A stretch of DNA of 64,000 bases from Hysterium pulicare CBS 123377 (Eukaryota; Ascomycota; Dothideomycetes; Hysteriales; Hysteriaceae): positions 1 through 64,000 of the forward strand of contig AJFK01001066.1 in the NCBI GenBank assembly GCA_000467715.1. Direction: 5' to 3'. The translations under genes and the position numbers were made by a program. The notes under the pieces were generated by a model. The model searched no databases. It was not told the origin of the DNA and saw only the letters and a list, made by a program, of their open reading frames with translations. Below, piece after piece: positions 32,191 to 44,030 of the stretch; position 1 is the first letter of the stretch, and each line of letters starts with the position of its first letter.

Positions 32191-35100
32191 CATAGATAAT
32201 AACCAAACTCGGGCAGGGCAAGGGTGAGGGCAGACAATGCACGAATTCCGGGATGAAAGCACCCAGACCCTGTCGGCTGGCCTTCGGAGTCGCTGGCGTG
32301 CGGGACGGCTTGGACCAGTGCTTTGGCTAGAGTCGCTTGTGCCGGGCCGACCTGGTCAAAGGAAGATCCCATAGAGAATAGGACCTTCATTATTGTTCAC
32401 CTTCGCGTTCACTGACATCGGCTCCAGCTACAAGGATGGGCTCCGGGTGGGCGCGTGGAGAGCATCAAAGACAGGCATATCAAGCTCGCCGACTACAGCG
32501 GGTACTGGGCGAGACTTGCGGCTCCTGACCCAGGTTTGCGGCGCTCGACAGGCGACAGGCAGCAGAGAGACAAAGGGCTTTTGTTTTTCCAAGTACCAAG
32601 GGTGAGGGAAGAGGCGCCAAAGCCACCCCACTGCACGGTCGCGGTCTGGCCTCTAACCTTGCCCGCGCCTGAGACAAAGCGCAAAGCACAAAGACTCGAT
32701 CTCCCGCGCCCGCCGTCGTCGAAACGCAGATCGCTGAGATTGACACCTGACGGACTCATGTCATCGCAAATTGGAGGAAGACGACGGCGAGATGAGCAGT
32801 GCGGAATAGAGTTTCCCATCGCGCTGTTAGCTGGGCAGTGCGCGGTGAGATGCAGGCTGGAGCGTCCGTCTGCAAGTGTGAACATGCTCCATAAGCTCTC
32901 TGAAGTCAGTCATCGCTTCTACGCACAAGCAGAGCGACAACAGCAGAGAGCGCATTCGCGAAAGCAGCTGGACAGGGCCTTGTCGGCCCTGCGGTCAGTG
33001 CTTGCAGACCAATACTTGACCGTGCTTTGACATCTCTGGCCTGGCGGGACTGACATAGCTCGCACTCGCAGCTTTTTCAGGTTGGCGGCGCGCTAACCGA
33101 GTACGAGGCTATTTACTGCACATGATTTGACATTATTCGACTGGAACCTCTGTATTGACTCTGAACAAAGAAAGGCGCTTTTCCGCAAGCTCCAACTGAA
33201 GCGCTGCGGTTGGGCGTAGGTTCCAGAGTTCGGCTCGTAGTTCGGGATCAAACCGTATTCTGTCATCGGCGCTCTCGCGAATCGCCAAGCAATCAATCTG
33301 AGCAGCACTCATGTTGTTCAGCCCTCTGTGCCGTCAATTGCGGGCAGATTTCTGGCCCCCCCAATCTTGAATGTCTGGCTTGTCTTCTATTTTTATACAG
33401 GATTATATTGCTGCTGCACGTGTCTTTCCCAAGGCGGCTGGTGTGAGCAGGCATCACTCTTTGTCGGCGATCAGCCAAAGTCCTTGTCGCAGACCGTCTT
33501 CCTGTCCACCGTTCGGCCCCAGCATAGTAAGCAGATCTTCCACGTGGACGGGCGGTGGATTCGACGTCTTCGCTCCAGTCGTCGCAAACTCTGCTGGACG
33601 CGCAGGATTAACTTTCGGCTCCGTCTGCATTCTGGGCCTGTAATTCGCCTGGCAGGTGCCGTCGGCCTTTTGCAAGGGAGCACGAGGCGCCCGTTGGTCC
33701 TCGATGACAGTTGGCGTGCCCGAGAAGGCCGCTGTTGGAGAGTGGTTGGTGCTTCGTGTGCGTCCAATGCATCGCAAAGCAATTACCGACTGCCTGGTTG
33801 CGGGCTGAAGCTCGCGCAAGACGGTCTGGGAACTGGGGTCATTCTCCACGGTCGATCCAGACGCCTCTCGAAGCGCCCCTGCAAGAGGCTGCAAGGAGCC
33901 TGCATGTCACATCCCGCGAGCCTGGAGTTGTGCTGGGTGTCCGTCGTGCCGCTTTTCTCATTGCGGACTGCTGCATCCCTGGGCTCATTGATACATGACA
34001 TAACGAGAGATCTTAGCCGCAACCGACGACGCACTGCACACCGAGTCTGCTGGGACTTGCTCCCTCTGTGCCGGCGCCGGGCCCGGTATGGCGTTCCAAT
34101 GTGGGACCAACCCCTTGAGGACCGCCGCCGTGGTTTTCGCCGGCATGGGGAGTGCAGCAGTGTTGAAAAGCTGGTGCTTCGCCGCGACAGTCGACAGAGA
34201 CACGGGTTTGTCCTCCAATCTCGCAAAAACAGCGTTAGAACTTTAGCACCGGGGCCAGATGAACGAGACACACCACCCTTCGCAGCTCTCGTGTAATCTG
34301 CGTGTGCTTCGGTGCTAGGGGCAGCATCCTGGGCCCAAGTCGCCAATAGGGCGTGCGGATTAGCGAGCCGTCAGAAATCATCCGAATCGCCAGCACCAGT
34401 CAGCCTTTTCCGGCATGGCTTCCCGCCGTCCCCTTTGCGACTCGCTCGACAGCTGCCCACCCTCCCCCTGCATCGACTTCATCTCGCAAAGGGCCTGGCG
34501 GTTTGGGCACTGCGTTCTGCCTTCTCCCCCATCACACCACCCCAACCAGGCCGTCGCGAGTCGCTATCGTGCAGCGGACTGTGTACCCCGCCATCGAGAG
34601 ACGTTATCCGTATCTCAACACCTATAATTATCGTCGTACGATGATTCCGGATAGGGCCCGTTGGCATTGGCAATTGCTAGTGAAGGCACTGCCTCTTCCG
34701 TATGTTCACGGGCACTCATCACATCTCTATCTCGTCTTCCAGATCGCCCTGATCATCCCGGGCGCTCGAGATCACGGCAAAGCAAGCATTGCTGAAGTCG
34801 GAGCTCCCGATAGCTATAACGTGATTTGCCCATCGAGCCCTTGTCCGACGGCTGGCTGCGCAGCTTAATCTTGACACGGATCGCCTGGGTGTTTTGGAGA
34901 GAGTGGAGGGAGCCCAAGACATCACAAGCCTTTCCTCATCCGCCCCTGGGCACTCTCTTTCGCTTTGGATCCGCAGCGGGATGCTCTTGGTGATGCTCGA
35001 ACCGACCAAGCCCGATCCATCACCTCGGGACTCAAAATGCAGGTGGACGGTAGGCCTCTCAGGCTCTCCCCTATCTTTGCGAACAGCCCCATGGCTCCGC

Positions 35101-38100
35101 GGGCTGGCGGCGGCCACGTTGTGAGCCTCCACCATCGACAGGGCCACTGGACGAGCCATCATAACTCAGAGCCAACATCTCATCGTCTCATCATCCAGAT
35201 CTCTCCCATCCACGCCCACCATCAAGGCCGAACCGAACTCCAATGAGAGTTGCTTTTGCTGATCCTGAACCTGTCTTGGCCCTTGTCGCGACTGAAGCTT
35301 GTCTGACATCCTTGCGGGCCCTCTCATACCTGGTTGAGGGATGGATGAACGCGCACCTTCGAACAAGATGCGACTAAGTGCACCCCACGTCCTTGAAATG
35401 TGACTTTTATCTCTCGCAAACCACTCTTGTGTGTGATGCGGGCTGCAACAGGCATCGTTTACGGCCGCCCACCAAATCAATAGTGTCCATGACTTCTGCG
35501 TTAGCAAGGGGCTCCCTCGCCAAACCCTGCTGTGTGCTGAAAGAGACATCTTGCGTCAAAGCACGTTTGGGCTTTTTGGCTTTTTGGCTCCCGCTGAGGC
35601 TGCCCATCCGCGTGAACCTTGTTCTCCCCAATACCTAGGTAGTCCCTCATCGCGGCTCGTCCTACCTTCCGCTCTACCTTTTTTATCGCGAGAGGCGTCG
35701 TCGGCTTTTTTTGATTGGACCATGTCTGTATGTATCTGACTTCGAACAACAGATAGGGCTTCTTCCAGCTCAGCCGCGGACAATGCCATGTGAATGCTCA
35801 TCTCCCGTTTTCGGAAAATTCCTTATACAATAGATAGGAAGAGAATCTAGAACCATGTCGTTTTGTTGATATCTCTCAAATAAGTCCTGCATAAGCTAAT
35901 GTACTGAAATATGGCTTGTGCAGGTGTAGGAATGCCCTTCCGGCACATCCACGTCGCTGGATGACTTAGTTCTTCTCACCATTTCGTACCTGCATCCGCG
36001 TCGTGATTTTGGACAAATCCAGGAGTCGATGGCATGCGCCAACATCTCAAACATTGGTGACGATCCCGCTGATCAGTGTCCATCGCTCCCTGGCGTCACG
36101 TTGAGTGCCTGGTGTGGGCCTCCTGCCCATCCTTTTCGCGCCCGCTGGGCTGAACGCCAGACGATAAGCCCCTGTTTGGCGTCGGCCTGGATTGTGCAGA
36201 TCATGAGTGCGGCGAATGGACTCCCTCGTCAATAGAGACATCAATTGGGTCGGTAAGACGTTCGTGATAAAGGAAATGGAATTAGGTGTCTCGGTCGTCT
36301 TCGTATGCTGAGCCGCAGACTAAACACTTTCACGAGGAACTCGAAATCTTCAATAAACAGTATCCCGATTCGTCAGCTCGCAAACTCCGTAGCGCGCGCT
36401 AGGTATTGCTGAAAAGATCAAGCTGCAGAAATACAAGACGTTTATTCATCGTCTATTTGCCGTTCACGAGATCCCATCATCACCGTGCTCAAGTTGGATG
36501 TGCTGGCCATCGATACTATTCGTCCTCACGGGCGCGAGGTGTGTTGGATGACCCTTTCCGTGTGAGCACAGCCTCGACCAATCTCTTCAATGTTTGACGG
36601 TTTTTCGTGCGTACAATGTTCATTGTCTGCCTTCCCTTCAAAACTCCACCAATAACGGATCCCGAACTCGAGGGATTCCCGACGATGAGAACCGTTCCTT
36701 TCTCTACTCCCCGCAACACGGCGTCCCTGGTGATTGCCTAATGGCAGATTCCTACAAGTCATCTTCCTGAATCTCTCTTTCCTGCACGTCATGTTTGCTG
36801 GTCACCGGGAGAGGCGTATATGGTCAGACATCAACCAACGATGCTCGAAGGGTTATCTCGCTCACTAACGACGGCTCACTCAACCCGCTGCACCGCAAGC
36901 ACGCTCGGAGTTAGAAACTTCTGTGCATGCTGACCGCAGTAACTCACGAGAAAAGACAAACCTGGGCTGCGTAACCGCTGTCACTACATTGCTGCCTTCC
37001 GAAATGAGTCTGAACACTTTTCTCTATGCGCTTCGTCTGTGCCTCACATGAATGTCTATCACATTTCGATATCTAATCCTTCCTGTACACCTCTCACTCC
37101 TCCAACAAACAAGCGCTCGTCGTACGAGACAAGTGCCACACTCTATTGGCGGAATGCTAATAATAACCCACATCAACTCACCTCAATCCCCCCAACATAT
37201 GCGCCTCAAGCTCCCGGCCCCCCGTCGAAACGCCTCACAAACCCGAGAACCCGGGTTTCCACAAGCGGCAGCTTATTGCTTACGGCGCTGACAGCGTGAA
37301 CCACGTGCAAAGCATGAGCATCGCGAAAACAGCCGGCATATTCCAGGAATTTGCTATACTGCGTTCTAGGGACGGTTAGTTCTGATTCGCACCTACGGTA
37401 GACAGGCCGCTGTATGTAGGGGTCATATCCAAGTCCGTCTGACATAAGGCGCGGATCCTGCGGGTGGACATGCTATATGTGCGACTTGGCCTTGTCTAGT
37501 GATCAATGCCCAAGTCTAGTATGTAACGCGGCCTTGTTCTCACCTCAGAATTCGGGCGATAGAGTGAGGAGGAGGGTTGCCGAGGCGGAGTGGTTGTGGA
37601 ATCATAGTCTTCTTCGCGTTCGGGTTGAGTCACAGGGGTATCGCCTGGACGCTTTGTCGCCTATTTCTCTATCTTGACCTAGGTATTGCCATTTACTTAT
37701 TCGGGTGTTTTGGATAGCCGCAATAGTGTACGGCCGTTAGTATTCAGTCCTTCGCATTACTCATTGCTCGACACAGCTGATGCTAGGAAAGCGGCCCCCG
37801 CAACAACACCGAGAAACAACATACTCTCAGAAAAGCATAGGTTCTGCGATCAGAAAGCATGCAAGTGGTTTACGATAGGTGAAGAGATTCATTGCGCTAA
37901 TATGACCTTGACGAATAGAATCGCTATACCTCCACGCACTCAATCACCAATACCTCGAAGTCATCCAGCTTCAATTCCTGTCGCCCTAGTTCCCTTGACT
38001 ATATCTCTCCGCCAAGGCGATCGCTTCGGTTTAAACCACTTCATGTTTTATCTTCTCTCTAAGACCCAAGACATGGCCAACGCGCGCTGGCACCATTCAA

Positions 38101-38500
38101 CTACGGCACCCAACCGACGCGACTCAACGACGACGATCGTTCAACCTGTGAAGATGATATGTATCCGGTTCTGAACGTTAAGCTTAGAGGACATATCTTC
38201 GATATTCTCGTAGATTTGACATGAATTAACCGATAACATTAACTCGATCAGGAACTCCGAGGCCTCCTTCAGTCAGCTTTCGGCCTCCGACGCTCTTCAA
38301 AGCCCTAAGACGCTTTCGCAAACCTAGCCACACAGTCTGGTCCTTCAGTATCCCAATACACTATCGTCTCTAGCGGTATTTTAAATCCATACAACTACTC
38401 GCCATTACCGTATGCAGTTCACAAGTTAAACACAATATATATCCTGAGAAAACTCCTTTGCAATCTATGCTCTACGAGTAGTCATTCCTTCCGCAAGTTC
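32191..38500. other. Gene-poor region
   Basis: Many overlapping frames occur on both strands (the longest 322 aa at 33328-34296), but none shows codon texture, motifs or intron logic, and they overlap opposite-strand frames of similar size. The part from 32.2 to 35.7 kb is GC-rich. Its first few hundred bases may hold the flbC-like promoter. No repeats with clear ends were recognised. Confidence 0.5.
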
Positions 38501-40273
38501 ATCTCCTATGCGCCGCTCCTTCCCGTGACTCGCGCGATGTGGCGGTCAACGGACGCCATTTGCCCGTGACTCCACGATTCCATGATATAAGAACCTGCTG
38601 CAGGTCCAATTTCTTTTCCTTTTCCACAAACAAGATTTAGAAGGGCTTCCATGAGCAGATCAACTCTGGTTCCATGGCTGCCATATGCGTCGAGGAGAGC
38701 CCCGAAACAACCTACCAACCCCCTATTATGAGACTCAGTGCGGACCATAACGCATTACTTCAGCTTACCTATGGTTGGTGGTTGGGACTAAGGGTAACAT
38801 GAATCTTTAAGCTTTGATCTTAGTTGGCGTCATTTCTGGTCATGAAGTATCCTGTTCTTCATCTATGCGTCAAGCCACGATCATATTTATGATCCGATGA
38901 CGATCATCATCGACTCCCGCGTTCCAGCATAGAATCTTCATCTCCCAGCGTCTTTTCTCTCCCCATCCCCACTTCCACTCTCTATCATAAAGAGTGTGCC
39001 ATGAGTAGTTGACCGCATACAACGTTGCCATGCATGTCCTTTTGATTGCCTTGCGGCACGCACCACTTCCGGACCATGGTCGTGGCGTCGTCGGAGTGCT
39101 TGAACAAGAAGAGGAAGGAGAGCCCAAGTATTACTCTCTTTGAACGATCCACAGATGGAATTCCCTCTCCAAAATACCCCCATTGTTTGGTTTTGGCGTC
39201 CATTTGAGTACCGCCGCAGAAAGCGGACTTGGTTTGTAAGTGAGGAGGAAGACGTAAGGAGAAGGGAAAAGAGAGCTTTTATAACTTGAGGGTTGTGGAT
39301 GTACACCGCGTTTCACTGCTTACAATGACTAACCATCTTACTTCGGCAAATGAGGCACCGGTATCAGAGTTTGGTGGACAGCAACGGTGGGGTGAAGAAA
39401 GAAGTTCGAAAGTTGGCGCAGGAGGGCTTTTATATCTGGACTGACCGCCCATTCAAAGTATAGTATGGCTGACCATCTGCACTCTACGTCAAGATACCGA
39501 GCGCACGTGATTGAACCCGAGGACAACTTCTATAAAGATCTCGAACATCACATTCTTTCTTGCGTTACGATATTCTCTGGATTTGCAACCCGGCGCCGCG
39601 ATTTTCGAAAATTCGAAAGCGGCCCGGGGGGTGATCCTTGGTTCTGGGCCTTGGAGAAGCGGAGCTACAATTCGAGATCGCCTAGAGCTATGGGGTGTTT
39701 GCAGCTGTGTTCAGCCGCGCTACGGAAAGAACTTTATGGGCCGCCTCCGCAGTCGTTTTCAAAGACAGCGAAGTAGACATTCATGGGATTGAAAATCTGA
39801 GATGTGGCCTCCCTTGCTCTACAGCTTTCATCAGGCTTGTTTTCGGTGCGGCAGTCTCCAAACAATCGGAAACTCTGTCACGCTATGGTCCTTGGCTCGG
39901 GGTTTTCGAGGAGCCAAAAACAGAGCAGCTGGGCAGTCATGTGTCTTTCTGGGGACGTGTTCAACCAATATATGCGATGGAAGATGATGGGACTTCCTGC
40001 GGTCGCGTTCGAAGAGGGCGGAGGAACTGGACATGGGGTGAGCATCGGAAATACGCTATTCGTTCACAGTTCCCGGATAGAACTGATTCTAGGAACTGGA
40101 GACCTTTGTCAACTTCTCTCCACGATCTACACCTCCGCAGATGAGGAATGATCATCGCCATCATTGGCCCTTCTTCCTTCCTTCCTCCTTCTATAACCAT
40201 TCCTCTCCTGCAATTCCCATAAAGTGTTGATCAATAAGTGGCAGTTTCACACCCGGATCCAGACACCTTGCCG

Positions 40274-40700
40274 AAAGCTCTGCCGCCTGCGGACCCAAAG
40301 ACACACCACCACATATGAGTTTGAGAGTATAAGAATTTAAGAGTTTGGTTCAGCGAACATAATGTGTATCTGATGTCCCGTAATAGAATCCAAAAACTCG
40401 ATTCCGACAGACCTGACCTGAATAACCAGGATGCAAATCATGTCTCCTCAGCATGCCAACGGCTTGAAGATCCGAGGAAGATATGATCTCCACCATGAGC
40501 CATTTGGCCAGGAGTTTTGTCATAGTGAATCGTCAAAGCTCTGCCGCTTGCGAAACTAAAACTCATCCACTCCATGAGACTCTACGTTCTTAGACTTTGG
40601 TCCAGCGAACATAGCTCCTTCTTACACTCCCATGATAGAACCATACGGACTAGTTTTCTGTCCTTCCTCGACTCGACCACTGGGACGCAACCCATCGTTC
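40274..40700. repeat. Diverged direct duplication, two units about 261 bp apart
   Basis: AAAGCTCTGCCGC is exact at 40274-40286 and 40535-40547. Similarity continues about 150 nt downstream of each with gaps, including TTTGGTTCAGCGAACATA against TTTGGTCCAGCGAACATA and later CGTAATAGAATCC against CATGATAGAACC. It looks like an old segmental duplication. Confidence 0.6.
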
Positions 40701-41304
40701 CTTAAATTTTCGCCAATTTGATGGGCTAATGGATAGCTGAGTTCCCTCTGACCCACCAGCCCACGGACCCAGAAATTTGCCGGAGGCGTTCAGCTGATTT
40801 AGTCCTGTCTAGGATGTAGGAGTATGTGGACTGTGAAAAAATGAAAGTTTGGTCGGGGAAAGATGGGTTTATATAGGCAGGTGGGCATCTCGACACCGTG
40901 TTTAGATTAGCTAATACCGCTCTTTTTAGGACTGGATGTTTGAAGGTTGCCTCTTCTTCGATTGGATTCGTGGCACATGTTATTCGGAGACGAGATCTCG
41001 GCAATCAGCAGCATCTTCTTGAAAGCTGCGATATGTGATGGAGATGAGTATTGATAGATTTTTCCATTAATTCACCCACTACAATCTTCGGCGCTTCTAG
41101 TCCTCCTTAATGATGATCGACATCATTATCGCGCCACGACCTAGCCCTCCACCTTCAACTGCACCCTTCGCAGCAGCCTTAGCAGCGATCGCCACTCCAG
41201 ACCACATAGCCCTTTCTCCTCCTAGTTATTCTTGAACTCTATCGAAAAACCAACCCGACCCTCTCTCCAACCATATGCGGAGACTGGTATGCTGTTATGA
41301 TCTT

Positions 41305-41720
41305 CCAGCTCAAAACCACATCATGCCAACCGTCCTCGCGAATCTGGCAAAGACTCCGAGAACAAGATAGGGAACTTCTCCATCAACATTTGAAAACATC
41401 CATCGAGCCAATCCAATCACTCCACCCGACATGAGGATGGCGGTAGAGAGTTTATGACTTTCCAGCTCGCAGGCAACCACACCGCACATTTCTCTTACAG
41501 ATTGGCGAAGTCTCCAAGTGACACCATAGATGTCCACAATGCAGGAGGATGGACTACCCATTCCCACCATGACTCGAATGAAATTACTCGCTTCTCCGCA
41601 CCTGCCAGAGTATGTAGGACTGATTTTGGTCATGGTTACTGGTGGTTTCGACTTTCGAAGCACATCACGCCGGTCATGGTGGTAGATTTGGCAAAGACTC
41701 CAACAAACACCATGGACTTT
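41305..41720. repeat. Three diverged direct repeats of about 160-185 bp
   Basis: Related blocks centred on CTGGCAAAGACTCCGAGA (about 41345), TTGGCGAAGTCTCCAAGTG (about 41504) and TTGGCAAAGACTCCAACAA (about 41688) recur in the same order with similar flanks (TTCCAGCTC at two of them). On the minus strand they translate to repeated segments such as LVLGVFARFARTVGMMWF and MVFVGVFAKSTTMTGVMCF. They may be remains of a tandemly repeated coding unit. Confidence 0.45.
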
Positions 41721-42477
41721 GTAAGGCACCAAGGTGAACGAATAATTCCCGTATTGAATGAGAGGTTTTGTTGGCAGCTCCGAGCATGTGGGTAGAGTGA
41801 GAGATACCTGTCATAAGAAATAGCAAATGCCACTTCTGGTCCACATGCAGCGGTGGAATTTTCGCAGTTGAGGCAGCTCGCATGCGAGGAGAACGATGAC
41901 TTTTGTGATGGCTCAAAGTTCATCGACTGATGGTGGAAGGGGGAAAAAGAGGTTAGGGGCGGGAGCAGAGGGTTTTTATATGTTTGGGAGGGTGCCGTAA
42001 GTCGGCGGAGAAAGCGGTGAGTGAGCTTCCTAGCGAGTCCCGTGCCTTTAACGTTCAGGAGAATCGTGTTCTTGCTCTCATTTCAAGATACATGGCGGCA
42101 AGCTTCTATACTTCGAGTGTGGATTACTAAACTGATTCATGGGTAACTTCCCCCAGAACTGCAATGTACGCTTTTCGGTATCTAGAATACGCCCGGTTCC
42201 ATTTCTCAAAATCCATTTGAGTCACAGTAGATGGCATTTCATATCGTTCAGATAAGGAGGTAGATATTCAGATATGAGAGAGTGATTAAGACGCTTTGGA
42301 GTTGGAAAGATTTCCTGGTGATGTTCAATGATGGTGGCAAGAAGAAAGGCGCTTCAAATGAATGAATCGCGTATTCGGGGAATGGGGGTATTTCAAGCCA
42401 CACGGTGGCATAGGAGCTACTGGCCGCACCTCCAGCTCAGAACGAGAGATCTCTCGCCCATGCCAGTATTCCTAACA

Positions 42478-43536
42478 TCACATATCTATTTCCCCAGCAG
42501 AGTATTCAATCTTAATACCAGCCTCCATCCATTTACTCCTCTCGAACTCCGCACTCATTAATCCCGGCCACTCCCACGGCACCCTAACCACAAAACTACT
42601 TTTGGGTTTGATCCTCTTGAAACTTTCTAAAAAGTCCTCTTTATCTGTAGCTGGCTCAATGATTCTGCGCGTGAGAGTAATTTCCAGATCGCTCAAGTTC
42701 TGCATATTAGTCAAAATAGCACATGTTTCTTTCCAACATGAAGATGTGAGCGGGAGATCGGGTAGATGACAGTATAGATGTAGCGATCGTATTGCGTGGA
42801 AGCGCTCCGGAAGAAGTGAAACGGAGAGGAATGCGAGGACGTCTAGATGCTGTATTATGAAAGTATTGGTTGAATATAAAAGTGGAACTGCCTCCGAGTA
42901 TATGAGTCGGCAAGTCCTGAGCAGCGAGACGAGTCGCGTGGAATGGTAGTCCAGCAGTCCCGCATCCGCAGAGACTTGGGTGTAAGTAATGCATTTGTGG
43001 AAGGCGCCAGTTGAGGGGGTTCTTCCAGTGATAGGGCGACCCGTACACAGCGTATTGCTAGTAAGGTCGTTTTCAATGGAAATGGAATCCGTACACAGCG
43101 TATTGCACAAGCGGTGTTTTTGCTGAATAAGATGGATCCCGTTTCGCCCGATCGCATACCCCCATATCATGTCTCGAACCTCGCGTGGTAGGCGTCTCAG
43201 AGGCGACTGAAACTGATCACATGTCCGCTGCCTAGAATCAACAGGTAGCTGTAAAGAGAGGCGACGAGGACGTGGTGAGCGAAGTTGGAAAAAGGGAAGC
43301 GCTTCTTCCCTGGAGCGATTCCTTTCTGCCTCTTCTTCTGCTTCTCTCATTTCTCTCCATGTTGGATGATTCGGGTGGGATGGATAATGGTTTGGCGGCG
43401 GTGCTTTCTTCCCTTCGAAAAGCTCTTGACATAGAACGATAGGATAGATGAAAATAAAGACTGGGGGATAGATGAAGATATAGACGAGAGTCTTCTTGCA
43501 ACCTTTTCTTATCCTTGGATTCATGTAGAATGTCAT
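42478..43536 (-). CDS. DUF7730-type fungal protein with N-terminal membrane segment
   Basis: A single exon of 352 aa. The start is basic, then a hydrophobic helix (VYIFIYPPVFIFIYPIVL, about 18-35), an acidic and basic linker, and the domain beginning SPLRRLPREVRDMIWGYAIG and including LLRTCRLIYSEAVPLLYSTN. Those motifs are typical of DUF7730, a large fungal family with an F-box-like beginning and unknown function. The hydrophobic helix followed by 'CQELFEGKKAPPPN' is common in this family. A second Met at residue 5 could also start it. An internal repeated NTLCT segment is noted separately. The gene looks intact. Confidence 0.75.
   Translation of the reverse strand: MTFYMNPRIRKGCKKTLVYIFIYPPVFIFIYPIVLCQELFEGKKAPPPNHYPSHPNHPTWREMREAEEEAERNRSREEALPFFQLRSPRPRRLSLQLPVDSRQRTCDQFQSPLRRLPREVRDMIWGYAIGRNGIHLIQQKHRLCNTLCTDSISIENDLTSNTLCTGRPITGRTPSTGAFHKCITYTQVSADAGLLDYHSTRLVSLLRTCRLIYSEAVPLLYSTNTFIIQHLDVLAFLSVSLLPERFHAIRSLHLYCHLPDLPLTSSCWKETCAILTNMQNLSDLEITLTRRIIEPATDKEDFLESFKRIKPKSSFVVRVPWEWPGLMSAEFERSKWMEAGIKIEYSAGEIDM
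43042..43107 (-). repeat. 18-bp direct repeat within the DUF7730 gene
   Basis: CCGTACACAGCGTATTGC occurs twice about 16 codons apart in the same frame, giving NTLCT twice in the protein (LCNTLCTD and SNTLCTG). It is probably a small in-frame duplication. Confidence 0.7.
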
Positions 43537-44030
43537 TGATGTGCGTTCAGATTGAGAGCGTTTTCAACGAAGATAGGTTGTTGTTATGAATCGCACCGCG
43601 ATGAAATCCGCCCCGCATGCAGGGACTGGTGTGGCTGACCATGCAACCCCTGTCAGGGAGGCGCAGTTCTATGGAATTACAAAGGACAAATATTTCTCCT
43701 TGCGAAGGAGAGTTGGCAAGACAGCAACACAAATATTGACAGCTATAATTTTAATTAGAGTATGACTTAATACGCCATTAGCAGTTCGCAAATCGCAATT
43801 TGGAGAAATGGGCTTCAAAGTCATGATTTTCAATTCTGGAATACCAGGATAAGCATATGCTGGTAGTCATTCCTCTGGATAGATATCCTGCTAAGAAAAT
43901 GCCATCCCGGACCATTTTTTCTGCCAGCTGTACTGGCGCAAACTAAAGAAGCTTTGTGATGGGCATGAGATTCGCCGCCGAGAATGATTCATCCGAATCT
44001 TCAGCAGTACAAATACCTCACCAATTCCTC
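43537..44030. other. Intergenic spacer
   Basis: It separates the DUF7730 start from the 3' end of the next minus-strand gene. It should hold the DUF7730 promoter; nothing else was seen. Confidence 0.4.

Larger units (their letters stand above)
38501..42477. other. Gene-poor region with duplicated segments and possible small relics
   Basis: Minus-strand frames at 39203-38985 (starts MDAKTKQWGYFGEGIPSVD, 72 aa) and 38748-38506 (80 aa) could be small exons. Plus-strand frames at 39511-39792 and 39804-40151 switch frame relative to each other; the last ends with GNTLFVHSSRIELILGTGD and looks like remains of a folded protein I cannot name. Two sets of diverged direct repeats lie at 40.27-40.70 and 41.30-41.72 kb (listed separately). 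None is supported well enough to call as a gene. Confidence 0.35.

Noticed and set aside
33328-34296. 322-aa plus-strand frame as a gene
   Set aside because: It lies in GC-rich sequence with equally long frames on the other strand, lacks motifs and has an Arg/Cys/Trp-rich composition typical of non-coding translation.
37560-37650. tRNA-like stretch (GCCGAGGCGGAGTGGTTG)
   Set aside because: It resembles a D-arm but no matching acceptor stem, anticodon arm or T-arm could be paired.
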